Source: Pantoea alfalfae
GTDB lineage: Bacteria > Pseudomonadota > Gammaproteobacteria > Enterobacterales > Enterobacteriaceae
Length of the DNA: 64,000 bases
Reading direction: 5' to 3'
Assembly: GCF_019880205.1 (NCBI RefSeq)
Contig: NZ_CP082292.1
Location: 2,046,001-2,110,000, forward strand
Position numbers and translations under genes: made by a program. The notes under the pieces were generated by a model. It did no database searches. It was given only the letters and a program-made list of their open reading frames with translations, and had not been told where the DNA came from. Below, one piece after another: positions 52,833 through 61,836 of the stretch (its first letter is position 1; each line of letters opens with the position of its first letter).

Positions 52833-54134
52833 TTACTTCGCGGCGCTGATTCGCCACACGGTATTACCCGCATCGTCAGCAATCAGGACACCGCCCTGTT
52901 TGTCGCTGGCCAGGCCGACCGGTAATCCACGCACCTGCTTTTCGTCGTCCGTCAGGAAGCCCGAGACCACCGTCTGCGGCTGACCCACCGGCTTGCCGTT
53001 TTCAAATTTCACCCACACCACTTTGTAGCCATTCAGCGGCGTACGGTTCCAGCTGCCATGTTCACTGATAAACGCACCGCCCTGGTATTGCGGCATGTTA
53101 TCTGCGCCGTAGAACAGCAGCCCCAGCGGAGCGACATGCGAACTCAGGGCATAATCAGGCTTAATCGCTTTCTCAACCAGATCGGGACGCTGCGGTTCGG
53201 CACGGGTATCCACATGCTGACCAAAGTAGCTGTAGGGCCAGCCATAGAAGCCTTTGTCCTGCACTGAGGTCATGTAGTCAGGCACCAGATCGGAGCCGAT
53301 TTCATCACGCTCGTTGACGATGGCCCACAGTTTTCCGCTCTGCGGTTCCCACTGTAAGCCGGTCGGATTGCGCAATCCGCTGGCGTAGATCCGGCTGGCA
53401 CCGCTGGCCGCGTCCACTTCCAGCACCGCGGCGCGGCGATACTCTGCGCCAATGCCGTTCTCGGTGACGTTACTGTTGGAGCCGACACCCACATAGAGCT
53501 TGCTGCCGTCGGGGCTGGCCAACAGCGCTTTGGTCCAGTGGTGGTTAATCGGCCCACCCGGCAGTTCCGTCACCTCTTCAGGCGCGGTGCGGATCTCCGT
53601 CTCTCCTTCGCGATAGGGGAACTTCACCAGGCTGTCAGCATTCGCGACGTAAAGGGTATTGCCAATCAGCTGCATACCAAACGGCGAGTGCAGATTCTCA
53701 ATAAAGCGGTGCTGCTCCCATTTGCCATTGACGTTGCGCAGCAGCGTAATCCGGTTGCCGCCAGCGCCGCCCTTACCTGACGCTTTCTGCACAATGCCCA
53801 TAATCAGCTGTTTAGGCCGGGTGGTGGGTTTGGCCGGGCCGTTGGATTCCGCCACCAGCACATCGTTATTCGGCAGCACATAAACCTGACGCGGATGCTG
53901 CAGATTGTCAGCGATCTTTTCGATTTTCAGCCCGTCAGCCACTTTTGGCATTTCGCCCGCTTTCCACGGCGTGCCTTCCGGCACCTGCATCGGCGGCATA
54001 AAGAAGTTCTGTGCCTGCGGCAGTTCGGGATTCGGTCCGATCTGCTTTTGCGGATCGACCAGCGCACCATCATCACAGCCTGCCAGCAGTGCTGTCAGGG
54101 TAAGCGCGAGCAACGTTTTATGCGGTATCTTCAT
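52833..54134 (-). CDS. PQQ-dependent sugar dehydrogenase-like lipoprotein (sorbosone dehydrogenase/YliI family)
   Basis: A 433-residue protein with a lipoprotein signal (LTALLAGC, Cys at residue 20). The mature part is a six-bladed propeller of the GSDH family, with LQHPRQVYVLPNNDVLVAES, LHSPFGMQLIGNTLYVANAD, YASGLRNPTGLQWEPQSGKL and FISEHGSWNRTPLNGYKVVW. It should oxidise aldoses or sorbosone using PQQ at the membrane surface. The gene begins 12 bp after a small membrane protein gene, so they form a two-gene operon. Confidence 0.86.
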   Translation of the reverse strand: MKIPHKTLLALTLTALLAGCDDGALVDPQKQIGPNPELPQAQNFFMPPMQVPEGTPWKAGEMPKVADGLKIEKIADNLQHPRQVYVLPNNDVLVAESNGPAKPTTRPKQLIMGIVQKASGKGGAGGNRITLLRNVNGKWEQHRFIENLHSPFGMQLIGNTLYVANADSLVKFPYREGETEIRTAPEEVTELPGGPINHHWTKALLASPDGSKLYVGVGSNSNVTENGIGAEYRRAAVLEVDAASGASRIYASGLRNPTGLQWEPQSGKLWAIVNERDEIGSDLVPDYMTSVQDKGFYGWPYSYFGQHVDTRAEPQRPDLVEKAIKPDYALSSHVAPLGLLFYGADNMPQYQGGAFISEHGSWNRTPLNGYKVVWVKFENGKPVGQPQTVVSGFLTDDEKQVRGLPVGLASDKQGGVLIADDAGNTVWRISAAK

Positions 54135-54146
54135 GGTGGCTCCTCC

Positions 54147-54554
54147 TTAAGCGCTACGCTGACGTAACGCAAGTTGCACATTCGCCAGCAGCAGCAGCGC
54201 TACCACCAGCGTCGAAAGCGTCACGCCCAGCGGGATGACAGCGGCGGCATCACGGCTGTGAATAAACGCATTGACGATAGCGATCACAATCGCCACCAGC
54301 CAGAGCCAGAAATGACTCTTTTCCGCACTGTCACTGCCGCGGAACAGATAAACCAGCGCGATGAGTCGCGGCACAATCGCCAGTATCAGTCCCAGCGCAA
54401 TCAGCCAGCCTGCGGCATCCGTCCAGAACAGCACAAAGGTCTGGCTATAGAGAATATCGAACAGCCAGGCCGCGACAAAAAAGCCCAGCGGCACCGGCTC
54501 CAGCAGAGCGTACAGCGTCACGGCAAAGGCCGATCTTCCCAGGGTATTGCGCAT
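54147..54554 (-). CDS. Four-helix membrane protein, DUF2231-like
   Basis: A 135-residue protein with four hydrophobic segments: LYALLEPVPLGFFVAAWLFD, GWLIALGLILAIVPRLIALV, FWLWLVAIVIAIVNAFIHSR and TLSTLVVALLLLANVQLALR. DUF2231-type proteins are often encoded beside PQQ or cytochrome dehydrogenases and may anchor them or carry electrons, but no cofactor ligand pattern is certain here. The ATG at 54554 is preferred over 54566 because GGAGAG precedes it. It is 12 bp upstream of the dehydrogenase gene. Confidence 0.72.
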   Translation of the reverse strand: MRNTLGRSAFAVTLYALLEPVPLGFFVAAWLFDILYSQTFVLFWTDAAGWLIALGLILAIVPRLIALVYLFRGSDSAEKSHFWLWLVAIVIAIVNAFIHSRDAAAVIPLGVTLSTLVVALLLLANVQLALRQRSA

Positions 54555-54719
54555 GTTTCTCTCCATTTTTAACGTGAATGCGGACCGCGTCAGACGTCGC
54601 GCTGCTCAGAGCAACTGACTCCGCGCCTGTAAAAGATTAGTAAATCTGAAGAGAAACAGAGGGTTTATTCGGGAGGAATTGCAAATCAGGCGGATGACGT
54701 CCCTGTCATCGCCGGTCAG

Positions 54720-55835
54720 TCAGGGTTTATCAGCGGGTAAAGTAACCCAGTATCCTGGCTGATAAGGCAGCGGCAGGAACTTCTCGTGGAACGTGCGGAA
54801 GGTGGCATCCGGATCGACATCGGCAAACAGATCGGGATGCAGCCATTTCGCCAGCGTCTGAATCGCCACAAACTGATACGGGCTGTCATAGAACTGATGC
54901 CAGATAGCGTGGACGTTGCCGTTGTGTGCCACCGGCAGGGTTTTAAAGGCATCGCGCATCATCAGCGCCTTAAGACGCGCCGTCGCGTCGGTGACATTGG
55001 CACCCGGACCGACGCCAACCCATTTGCCCACGGTGTTGTAGTTCTTCCAGTTCGCGCCGGTTACCACCACCACGTCCGGCTGGCTGGCGATAATCTGCTC
55101 CGGGTTAACGGTGCCAAAGGTGCCAGGGATCAGGTCTTTCGCGATGTTGCGACCGCCCGCGATCTCCACCATCTGACCAAAGTTTTCATTGCCAAACGAC
55201 ATGCAGCACTCGTCGCTGTAGCCGCCTGCGCGATCAATCATCACTTTCGGGCGGTAGCCGGTAAAGTTCTTCAGGCGCGAAGTCACAAGGTCAATCTGCT
55301 GCTGGCGGAAGGTGATAATTTCCTGGGCACGCGCCGGCTTGTTCACCAGTTCGCCCATGATGCGGATACTTTTCTCAGCATTCACCATCGGCGCTTCACG
55401 GAAATCGATAAACACCACCGGCACACCCACGGCCTGCAATTTTTCAATCAGCTTGCCTTCATCAGTCGCCGCTTTCGACTCCAGATTCATCAGCACCAGA
55501 TCGGGTTTCAGGGTTAATGCCTGCTCGACGTTGAAAGTGCCATCTTTAGCGCCGCCGAAGGTCGGTAATTTTTTAATTTCCGGATAGCGCTTTTCATAGG
55601 CCTGATAACCGTCCCAGTCCGCTTTGTGGAGATCATCACGCCAGCCAATCACCCGTTTAAACGGGGCGTCGGTATCAAATGCGGCCAGCAGATAGATCTG
55701 ACGGCCCTCACCCAGAATGATGCGCTTTGCCTCCTGCGGCACCTCAACCTGACGGCCTGCGACATCGGTAATCATTTTGGCCGAAGCCGTCCCTGCCAGC
55801 GTGAGCATCCCCAGCGCTAAAAACCATTTTTTCAT
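54720..55835 (-). CDS. Periplasmic iron-siderophore-type binding protein
   Basis: A 371-residue protein with signal peptide MKKWFLALGMLTLAGTASA. It has the cluster A-2/TroA-like binding-protein fold: ITDVAGRQVEVPQEAKRIIL, LTLKPDLVLMNL and EQIIASQPDVVVVTGANW. Such proteins bind Fe3+-siderophore, haem or cobalamin. A Fur-box-like sequence lies 20-38 bp upstream of the start, supporting iron control. No permease or ATPase gene is adjacent, so it must share a transporter encoded elsewhere. Confidence 0.82.
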   Translation of the reverse strand: MKKWFLALGMLTLAGTASAKMITDVAGRQVEVPQEAKRIILGEGRQIYLLAAFDTDAPFKRVIGWRDDLHKADWDGYQAYEKRYPEIKKLPTFGGAKDGTFNVEQALTLKPDLVLMNLESKAATDEGKLIEKLQAVGVPVVFIDFREAPMVNAEKSIRIMGELVNKPARAQEIITFRQQQIDLVTSRLKNFTGYRPKVMIDRAGGYSDECCMSFGNENFGQMVEIAGGRNIAKDLIPGTFGTVNPEQIIASQPDVVVVTGANWKNYNTVGKWVGVGPGANVTDATARLKALMMRDAFKTLPVAHNGNVHAIWHQFYDSPYQFVAIQTLAKWLHPDLFADVDPDATFRTFHEKFLPLPYQPGYWVTLPADKP

Positions 55836-55854
55836 GATGAAAACCCGCACAAAT

Positions 55855-55873
55855 GATAATGAGAATTATTAAT
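55855..55873. promoter_or_regulatory. Fur box-like site
   Basis: GATAATGAGAATTATTAAT matches the 19-bp Fur consensus GATAATGATAATCATTATC at 15 positions. It lies just upstream of the binding-protein gene start. Confidence 0.7.
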
Positions 55874-56129
55874 GTAAAGCGGCGTTACTATCACCTAAAA
55901 CGGCGTTCAGGGGAAGTCATCCGGTTAAATGTTTTTTGCGGCGAGGTTAATGAGTTAAGTGGCCATGAACCGGGATCCGGATCAGGGTAAAGCGCAGCGT
56001 GTTGCTGCTCACAAAACGGACAGCTTTCGTGAATATGCTCACAACACCCTGGGCGACTGCACACATATTAGCCATTAATCGTATCGATTTGGCCAATGCG
56101 TTAACGAATTGTGAAGGTTAGATTAAAAA

Positions 56130-56144
56130 TGAAACAGCGTTTTA
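56130..56144. promoter_or_regulatory. KdgR box-like site upstream of the dehydratase gene
   Basis: TGAAACAGCGTTTTA, flanked by AAAA and AT, matches the symmetric box before kdgF (TGAAACACTGTTTCA) at 12 of 15 positions and has the KdgR shape. It lies 38 bp upstream of the ATG. Confidence 0.5.
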
Positions 56145-56181
56145 ATAATCCATCAGGAAAGCCAGCCACAGGAGTATAACC

Positions 56182-57336
56182 GTGAAGATCAGCGCCATAG
56201 ATGTCACCCTCTTTACCTATCCTACCCGGCGCGTTGCCGACAGCGCCGGCCACTCCCATCCCGGCCCGGAAAATGATGCGCAGATGGCGCTGTTGACCCT
56301 CAGCAGCGAGGATGGCGATTGCGGCTACGCCTTTGCGCCGCCTGAAGTGGTGCGATCTCATGTCGTTAACGCCTTCTTCCGCAAGGTGCTGATCGGTCAG
56401 AACGCCTTTGACCGCGAGCGGCTATGGCAGGATCTGGTGCACTGGCAGCGCGGCAGCGCCCATCAGCTCACCGAGCGTGCGCTCTCCGCTGTTGAGCAGG
56501 CGCTGTGGGATCTCATTGGGCGCAGGCTGAAACAGCCGGTGCATAAGCTGCTTGGCGGCTATCGCGAGAAGATCCCGGCTTACGGCAGCACCATGTGTGG
56601 CGACGAAATGAGCGGCGGTTTATCGACGCCGGATGAGTACGCACAGTTCGCGGAGAAGCTGGTGGCACGCGGCTATCGGGCAATCAAGCTGCACACCTGG
56701 ATGCCCCCGGTCGCCTTTGCGCCCAGCCCGGCCATGGATATCAAAGCCTGCGCCGCGGTGCGTGAAGCGGTTGGCCCGGATATCGCACTGATGCTGGACG
56801 GCTACCACTGGTACAGCCGCAGTGACGCGCTGACCATCGGCAAGGCGCTGGAGAAGCTTAACTTCACCTGGTTTGAAGAGCCGATGGAGGAAGAGAGCAT
56901 GGCCTCTTACGCCTGGCTGGCGGACAACCTCTCTATCGACGTGCTCGGCCCGGAGAGCCTGGGCGGCAAACATCACAGCCGTGCCGACTGGGTCCGTGCT
57001 GGCGCCTGCGACATTCTGCGTGCCGGGGCCAATGGCGTAGGCGGCATCTCCGCCACGATGAAAGTGGCCAGTCTGGCGGAAGCCTTTGGCATGGATTGCG
57101 AAGTTCACGGCAACGGCGCAGCCAGCCTGGCGGTAGTCGGGGCAATTCGTAACTGCCGCTGGTATGAGCGCGGCCTGCTGCATCCCTTCCTGGATTATGA
57201 GACGCCGCCTGCGTATCTCAACAGCCTGATTGATCCGATGGACGATCGGGGCTTTGTCACCCTGCCCACCCGCAGCGGGCTGGGAGAGGATATCAACTTC
57301 AGCTGGATTGAGACCCACACGCTGAACCGCTGGTAA
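56182..57336 (+). CDS. Mandelate racemase/muconate lactonizing enzyme family dehydratase
   Basis: A 384-residue enolase-superfamily protein. The N-terminal capping domain is followed by a TIM barrel with a KxH catalytic pair in AIKLHTWMPP near residue 165. Metal ligands are D in LMLDGYHWY, E in WFEEPMEEES and E in LGPESLGG, and a late His is in DCEVHGNGAASL. The family dehydrates or epimerises acid sugars, and KxH members include acid-sugar dehydratases. CACAGGAGTATAACC precedes the ATG. It is 90 bp upstream of a peptide-type ABC operon and has a KdgR-like box, so an aldonic or uronic acid substrate is plausible. Confidence 0.83.
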   Translation: MKISAIDVTLFTYPTRRVADSAGHSHPGPENDAQMALLTLSSEDGDCGYAFAPPEVVRSHVVNAFFRKVLIGQNAFDRERLWQDLVHWQRGSAHQLTERALSAVEQALWDLIGRRLKQPVHKLLGGYREKIPAYGSTMCGDEMSGGLSTPDEYAQFAEKLVARGYRAIKLHTWMPPVAFAPSPAMDIKACAAVREAVGPDIALMLDGYHWYSRSDALTIGKALEKLNFTWFEEPMEEESMASYAWLADNLSIDVLGPESLGGKHHSRADWVRAGACDILRAGANGVGGISATMKVASLAEAFGMDCEVHGNGAASLAVVGAIRNCRWYERGLLHPFLDYETPPAYLNSLIDPMDDRGFVTLPTRSGLGEDINFSWIETHTLNRW

Positions 57337-57426
57337 TGAAGTACGGCAAACAATAATAACCCCGTTGCCGCGTAGCCCTGATGATGCGGTAAACGGGAAA
57401 AACCTCTGACCTGCTGGACTTTACCT

Positions 57427-59058
57427 ATGACCCTGACACAACGATGTGGCGCGTGGCTGATCACGCTGCTGGTGCTCACGGGCAGCGCGTCAATCCAGGC
57501 AAAGACCCCGGATGACCAGCTGATCGTCGGCATGAACATGAACAACCTGCTTACCCTGGATCCGGCCGCGATGACCGGCAACGAGGTGGTCGGTATTGTG
57601 GTGAATCTTTATGACGGCCTGGTGGAGCTGAATCCGCAGCAGCTCACCGAAGTACGCCCGGCGCTGGCGGAACGCTGGTCAGTCAGCCCGGATAACCGCA
57701 CCCTGACCTTTCACCTGCGCGACAACGTCAGGTTTCACTCCGGCAATCCGCTCACCAGCGCCGATGCGGTCTGGTCTATGCGTCGCGTGCTGCATCTGAA
57801 TCTGGCGCAGGCGTCGGTGTGGAAGTCCTACGGTTTCAGCCGCGACAATGTGGACCAGATGGTCACCGCCCCCGACGACCGCACGCTGGTGATCACCCTG
57901 CCTAAACCCAACGATCCGCAGCTGGTGATCTACTCGCTGGCGGCGCTGGGCAGCATGGTGGTGCTGGACCGCAAAACGGTGCAGCAGCATGAAGTCGATG
58001 GCGACTGGGGCAACCGCTGGCTCACCACGCATGAAGCGGGTTCCGGTCCGTTCCGGCTGGATGTCTGGCAGGCAAAAGATGTGCTGCGCATGAGTCGCGC
58101 GACAGACTACTGGCGCGGTGAGGCGAAGATGTCGCGGGTGGTGTTCCGTCACCTGCAGGAATCGCAGACCCTGCGGCTGATGATGCAGAAAGGCGATCTT
58201 GATATCGCCAGCAACATGGCGATCCCCGACGTGCGCGCCCTGCGTCACGATCCCGACCTCACTATTAATGCCGTCAGAAAAGGGACAATCTACTACCTGG
58301 CGATGAGCATGAAAGATCCGCACTTCGACAATAACAACGTGCGTGAGGCGGTCCGCTACCTGGTCGATTACCAGGGCATTAACAAAAGTCTGATGACCGG
58401 CTACGGCGAACTGCATCAGCGCCCGATTCAGGCGGGGATGCCCGCCACGCTGCCCGATCCCGGTTACCGGCTTGATGTGCCGCGCGCCCGTGCGCTGCTG
58501 GCTGAAGCCGGCTATCCGGACGGCTTCGACACTACGCTGCGGGTGCTGGCCGATCAGCCGTTCCTGAATATCGCCATCGCCATTCAGTCAACGCTGCTGC
58601 AGGGCGGCATCCGGGCAAAAATCATTACCGGCACCGGCAACCAGATTTATGGCGCGATGCGCGATCGCCAGTTCAGCCTGCTGGTCGGACGCGGTGGCAG
58701 CGGCGTCGAGCCGCACCCCCACTCCAGCCTGCGCGCGCTGGTCTACAACCCGAACAATGCCGACAGCGCCCGGCTGACCAACTTCCAGGGCTGGCGAACC
58801 GGTTTCTACGACGCGCAGCTCAACCGCATGATCGATCAGGCGCTGGTGGAACGCGACAAAACCCGCCAGCAGCAGGCCTATTTCGCTATCCAGCAACGCT
58901 ATGACCAGCTGGTGCCTGCGCTGATGCCGATTTCACAAATGCTCGACTCCGTGGTGGTCAGTAACCGTGTGCAGGCGTATCAGCCGCATCCTTCTGCAAC
59001 GACCTTCCTGCGCGACGTCTGGAAAACGCCTGAAGCCCTGGCGGGAGGCACACCATGA
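57427..59058 (+). CDS. ABC transporter solute-binding protein, family 5 (DppA/OppA-like)
   Basis: A 543-residue periplasmic protein with a signal peptide ending near SASIQA. The mature part begins DDQLIVGMNMNNLLTLDPAA. The family 5 motif is in AERWSVSPDNRTLTFHLRDN and VRFHSGNPLTSADAVWSMRR. Family members bind peptides but also nickel, opines and oligosaccharides. The gene overlaps the first permease gene by 4 bp. Proximity to an acid-sugar dehydratase suggests a carbohydrate ligand, by inference only. Confidence 0.88.
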   Translation: MTLTQRCGAWLITLLVLTGSASIQAKTPDDQLIVGMNMNNLLTLDPAAMTGNEVVGIVVNLYDGLVELNPQQLTEVRPALAERWSVSPDNRTLTFHLRDNVRFHSGNPLTSADAVWSMRRVLHLNLAQASVWKSYGFSRDNVDQMVTAPDDRTLVITLPKPNDPQLVIYSLAALGSMVVLDRKTVQQHEVDGDWGNRWLTTHEAGSGPFRLDVWQAKDVLRMSRATDYWRGEAKMSRVVFRHLQESQTLRLMMQKGDLDIASNMAIPDVRALRHDPDLTINAVRKGTIYYLAMSMKDPHFDNNNVREAVRYLVDYQGINKSLMTGYGELHQRPIQAGMPATLPDPGYRLDVPRARALLAEAGYPDGFDTTLRVLADQPFLNIAIAIQSTLLQGGIRAKIITGTGNQIYGAMRDRQFSLLVGRGGSGVEPHPHSSLRALVYNPNNADSARLTNFQGWRTGFYDAQLNRMIDQALVERDKTRQQQAYFAIQQRYDQLVPALMPISQMLDSVVVSNRVQAYQPHPSATTFLRDVWKTPEALAGGTP

Positions 59059-60086
59059 TGATGACCCTGACACGAAATCAGTGCCGCCGCATCAGCCATC
59101 GCGCGATGCAGGTGTTAATTACGCTGTTCGGCCTGCTGCTGCTGACCTTTTTTATTGGCCGGGTGATGCCGCTGGATCCGGTGCTGGCGATAGTCGGCCC
59201 CGACGCCGACCAGGCCACCTATCAGCAGGTCTACCACCAGCTTGGCTTTGATAAACCGCTGTGGGTGCAGTTTGGCATCTATCTCAATGCGCTGCTGCAT
59301 GGCGACCTGGGCCACGCGCTGCTCACTGGCCAGCCGGTAGTGCATGACATTCTGCGCGTCTTTCCCGCCACGGTTGAGCTGGCCACGCTGGCAATTGTGA
59401 TTGGCGCAGGGCTGGGCGTCCCGCTGGGCGTGCTGGCGGCGGCGCGGCGTAACAGCGTCATCGACTATCTGGTACGGATGCTCAGCCTGGCCGGTTACTC
59501 CACGCCGATCTTCTGGGTTGGCATGATGGGGCTGCTGCTTTTCTATGCCCATCTCGGCTGGGTTGGCGGTGCAGGACGTGTGGACTTCAGCCTGGATGGC
59601 ATCGTGCCGCGCCGTACCGGCTTTATGCTGATTGATGCCCTGCTGGCGGGCAACGGTCAGGTGTTCCGGAATGCGCTGAATCATCTGGTGCTGCCCGCCT
59701 CGCTGCTCGGCTTTCACTCCATGGCTTACATCAGCCGGATGACGCGCAGTTTTATGCTCGCGCAGTTGTCGCAGGAGTTCATTCTGACCGCGCGGGTCAA
59801 AGGTCTGACCGAATGGCAGGTTATCTGGCAGCACGCGTTCCGCAATATCCTGGTGCAGTTGCTGACCGTAGTGGCGCTGGCCTATGGCTCGCTGCTGGAG
59901 GGTGCCGTGCTGATTGAAACAGTCTTCTCCTGGCCCGGTTTTGGTTCCTATCTCACGGGCAGCCTGATGCTGGGCGATATGAATGCGGTAATGGGCTGCG
60001 TGCTGGTGGTGGGTCTGATCTTTGTGCTGCTTAACCTGATCTCCGACCTGCTCTATCAGGTGTTCGATCCGAGGACCAAAGTATGA
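59055..60086 (+). CDS. ABC transporter permease (DppB/OppB-like)
   Basis: A 343-residue inner-membrane permease. It starts with a single N-terminal helix, LITLFGLLLLTFFIGRVMPL, and a periplasmic region, then five helices. The EAA-type loop is EFILTARVKGLTEWQVIWQH, followed by AFRNILVQLLTVVAL, as in DppB. It overlaps the binding-protein gene and the next permease gene by 4 bp each, so the operon is tightly coupled. Confidence 0.9.
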   Translation: MMMTLTRNQCRRISHRAMQVLITLFGLLLLTFFIGRVMPLDPVLAIVGPDADQATYQQVYHQLGFDKPLWVQFGIYLNALLHGDLGHALLTGQPVVHDILRVFPATVELATLAIVIGAGLGVPLGVLAAARRNSVIDYLVRMLSLAGYSTPIFWVGMMGLLLFYAHLGWVGGAGRVDFSLDGIVPRRTGFMLIDALLAGNGQVFRNALNHLVLPASLLGFHSMAYISRMTRSFMLAQLSQEFILTARVKGLTEWQVIWQHAFRNILVQLLTVVALAYGSLLEGAVLIETVFSWPGFGSYLTGSLMLGDMNAVMGCVLVVGLIFVLLNLISDLLYQVFDPRTKV

Positions 60087-60988
60087 CTATCTCGTTTGAT
60101 GCGGCGTCTGTCAGTCCTTCCCGCGAGCGGCTGGCGCGCTGTCGGCGGTTTGCTGCCCGCTGCGGCACTTTCCTCTGGCGCATGGCCTGTAATCCCCTGA
60201 CCGCCATCGGCGGTGGCATTGTGCTGCTGCTCTGCATCGTAGCGCTGTTTGCCCCCTGGATCGCACCGCATCACCCGCTGATTCAGGATCTGGACAACGC
60301 CCTGATGCCGCCCGGTGCGGCCCACTGGTTCGGCACTGATGAGTTTGGCCGGGATATCTTCAGCCGTCTGGTGTGGGGGGCGCGCATCACGCTCTACATC
60401 GTGCTGCTGGTCTCAGTGACCGTCGGGCCGCTGGGCCTGCTGCTGGGCGTGACCGCGGGTTACTTTGGCGGCAAAGTCGATGGCGTGCTGATGCGCGTCA
60501 CCGATATCTTCATCTCCTTTCCCAGCCTGGTACTGGCGCTGGCGTTTGTGGCGGCGCTGGGTCCGGGTCTGGAGCATGTGGTGATTGCAATTACCCTCAC
60601 CGCCTGGCCACCCATTGCCCGTCTGGCGCGCGCTGAAACGCTGTCGCTGCGCCAGGCGGACTTTATCTCGGCGGTGCGTTTACAGGGTGCGTCGCCGCTG
60701 CGGGTGCTCTGGAAGCACATTATTCCGCTCTGCCTGCCGTCGGTGATTATCCGCATCACCATGAACATGGCGGGCATTATTCTTACCGCCGCCGGGCTGG
60801 GATTTCTCGGGCTGGGCGCGCAGCCGCCGGACCCGGAATGGGGCGCGATGATCGCCAGCGGCCGCACCTACATGCTGGAGTGCTGGTGGGTGGTGACCGT
60901 GCCCGGTCTGGCGATCCTGATTAACAGCCTGGCATTTAACTTCTTAGGAGATGGCCTACGTGACCTGCTCGATCCCCGCAGTGAGTAA
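60083..60988 (+). CDS. ABC transporter permease (DppC/OppC-like)
   Basis: A 301-residue permease. It has the N-terminal OppC segment MACNPLTAIGGGIVLLLCIV, then LMPPGAAHWFGTDEFGRDIF, which is characteristic of the family. The ATPase-contact loop is DFISAVRLQGASPLRVLWKH. It pairs with the DppB-like subunit. Its 3' end overlaps the start of the next ATPase gene. Confidence 0.9.
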   Translation: MTISFDAASVSPSRERLARCRRFAARCGTFLWRMACNPLTAIGGGIVLLLCIVALFAPWIAPHHPLIQDLDNALMPPGAAHWFGTDEFGRDIFSRLVWGARITLYIVLLVSVTVGPLGLLLGVTAGYFGGKVDGVLMRVTDIFISFPSLVLALAFVAALGPGLEHVVIAITLTAWPPIARLARAETLSLRQADFISAVRLQGASPLRVLWKHIIPLCLPSVIIRITMNMAGIILTAAGLGFLGLGAQPPDPEWGAMIASGRTYMLECWWVVTVPGLAILINSLAFNFLGDGLRDLLDPRSE

Positions 60989-61826
60989 CGCCTCGCCGTT
61001 GCTCGACGTGCGCGATTTGCACGTGAACTTTGTTAACGGACGCCAGATCACCCCGGCGGTGCGCGGCGTCTCCTTTCAGCTCGGACAGGAGAAGCTGGCG
61101 ATTGTCGGCGAGTCCGGCTCCGGTAAATCGACCGTGGGCCGCGCCCTGCTGCACCTGCATCCGGCCAGGGCGCGCATTGAGGCGAGCCGGATGCAGTTTG
61201 GTGATATTGACCTGCTGCACGCCAGCCCGGCACAGATGCGCGCCATTCGCGGTAAACGCATCTCCATGATTATGCAGGATCCGAAATATTCCCTGAACCC
61301 GGTGATTCGGGTTGGCGAGCAGATCGCCGAAGCCTGGCGCAGTCACCATCGCGACCAGAAAGCGGCGGCCCGTCAGCGGGCGCTGGCGATGCTGGAAGAG
61401 GTGCAGATCCGCGATCCTGAACGGGTTTATCAGCTCTATCCTCATGAGATTTCCGGCGGTCAGGGGCAGCGGGTGATGATCGCCATGATGCTGATCACCG
61501 AGCCGGAACTGGTGATTGCCGATGAGCCGACTTCTGCGCTGGATGTCTCGGTTCGCCTGCAGGTGCTGGCGCTGCTGGACAATCTGGTGAAGGCGCGCGG
61601 GCTGGGGCTGATTTTTATCAGCCACGACATCAGTCTGGTGCGCAGCTTCTGCGATCGGGTGCTGGTGATGTACGCCGGACGCGTGGTGGAGTCGCTGGCC
61701 GCCAGTGAACTCGATCGCGCGCAGCATCCCTATACCCAGGGATTGCTGGCGGCACTGCCCGACCTTGATCACCGCCGTACACGCCTGCCGGTATTACAAC
61801 GTCATGCCAGCTGGTTGACGGACTAA
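60960..61826 (+). CDS. ABC transporter ATPase (DppD/OppD-like)
   Basis: A 288-residue ATPase from GTG 60960. The TTAGGAG at 60944-60950 abuts an in-frame ATG at 60951 but is correctly spaced for the GTG. Walker A is GESGSGKST, the signature ISGGQGQR, Walker B LVIADEPTSALD, and the C-terminal oligopeptide-type segment AQHPYTQGLLAALPDL is present. The D-type subunits of Dpp/Opp systems usually carry a C-terminal Cys-rich motif for an iron-sulfur site; here the tail is short and has no Cys cluster. Confidence 0.88.
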   Translation: MTCSIPAVSNASPLLDVRDLHVNFVNGRQITPAVRGVSFQLGQEKLAIVGESGSGKSTVGRALLHLHPARARIEASRMQFGDIDLLHASPAQMRAIRGKRISMIMQDPKYSLNPVIRVGEQIAEAWRSHHRDQKAAARQRALAMLEEVQIRDPERVYQLYPHEISGGQGQRVMIAMMLITEPELVIADEPTSALDVSVRLQVLALLDNLVKARGLGLIFISHDISLVRSFCDRVLVMYAGRVVESLAASELDRAQHPYTQGLLAALPDLDHRRTRLPVLQRHASWLTD

Positions 61827-61836
61827 GGAGTACGTG

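Larger units (their letters stand above)
55836..56181. other. Divergent regulatory region: Fur side and KdgR side
   Basis: 346 bp without a gene. A Fur box lies at the left end, and a KdgR-like box (56130-56144) lies 38 bp before the dehydratase gene at the right end. Nothing else is recognised. Confidence 0.55.
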
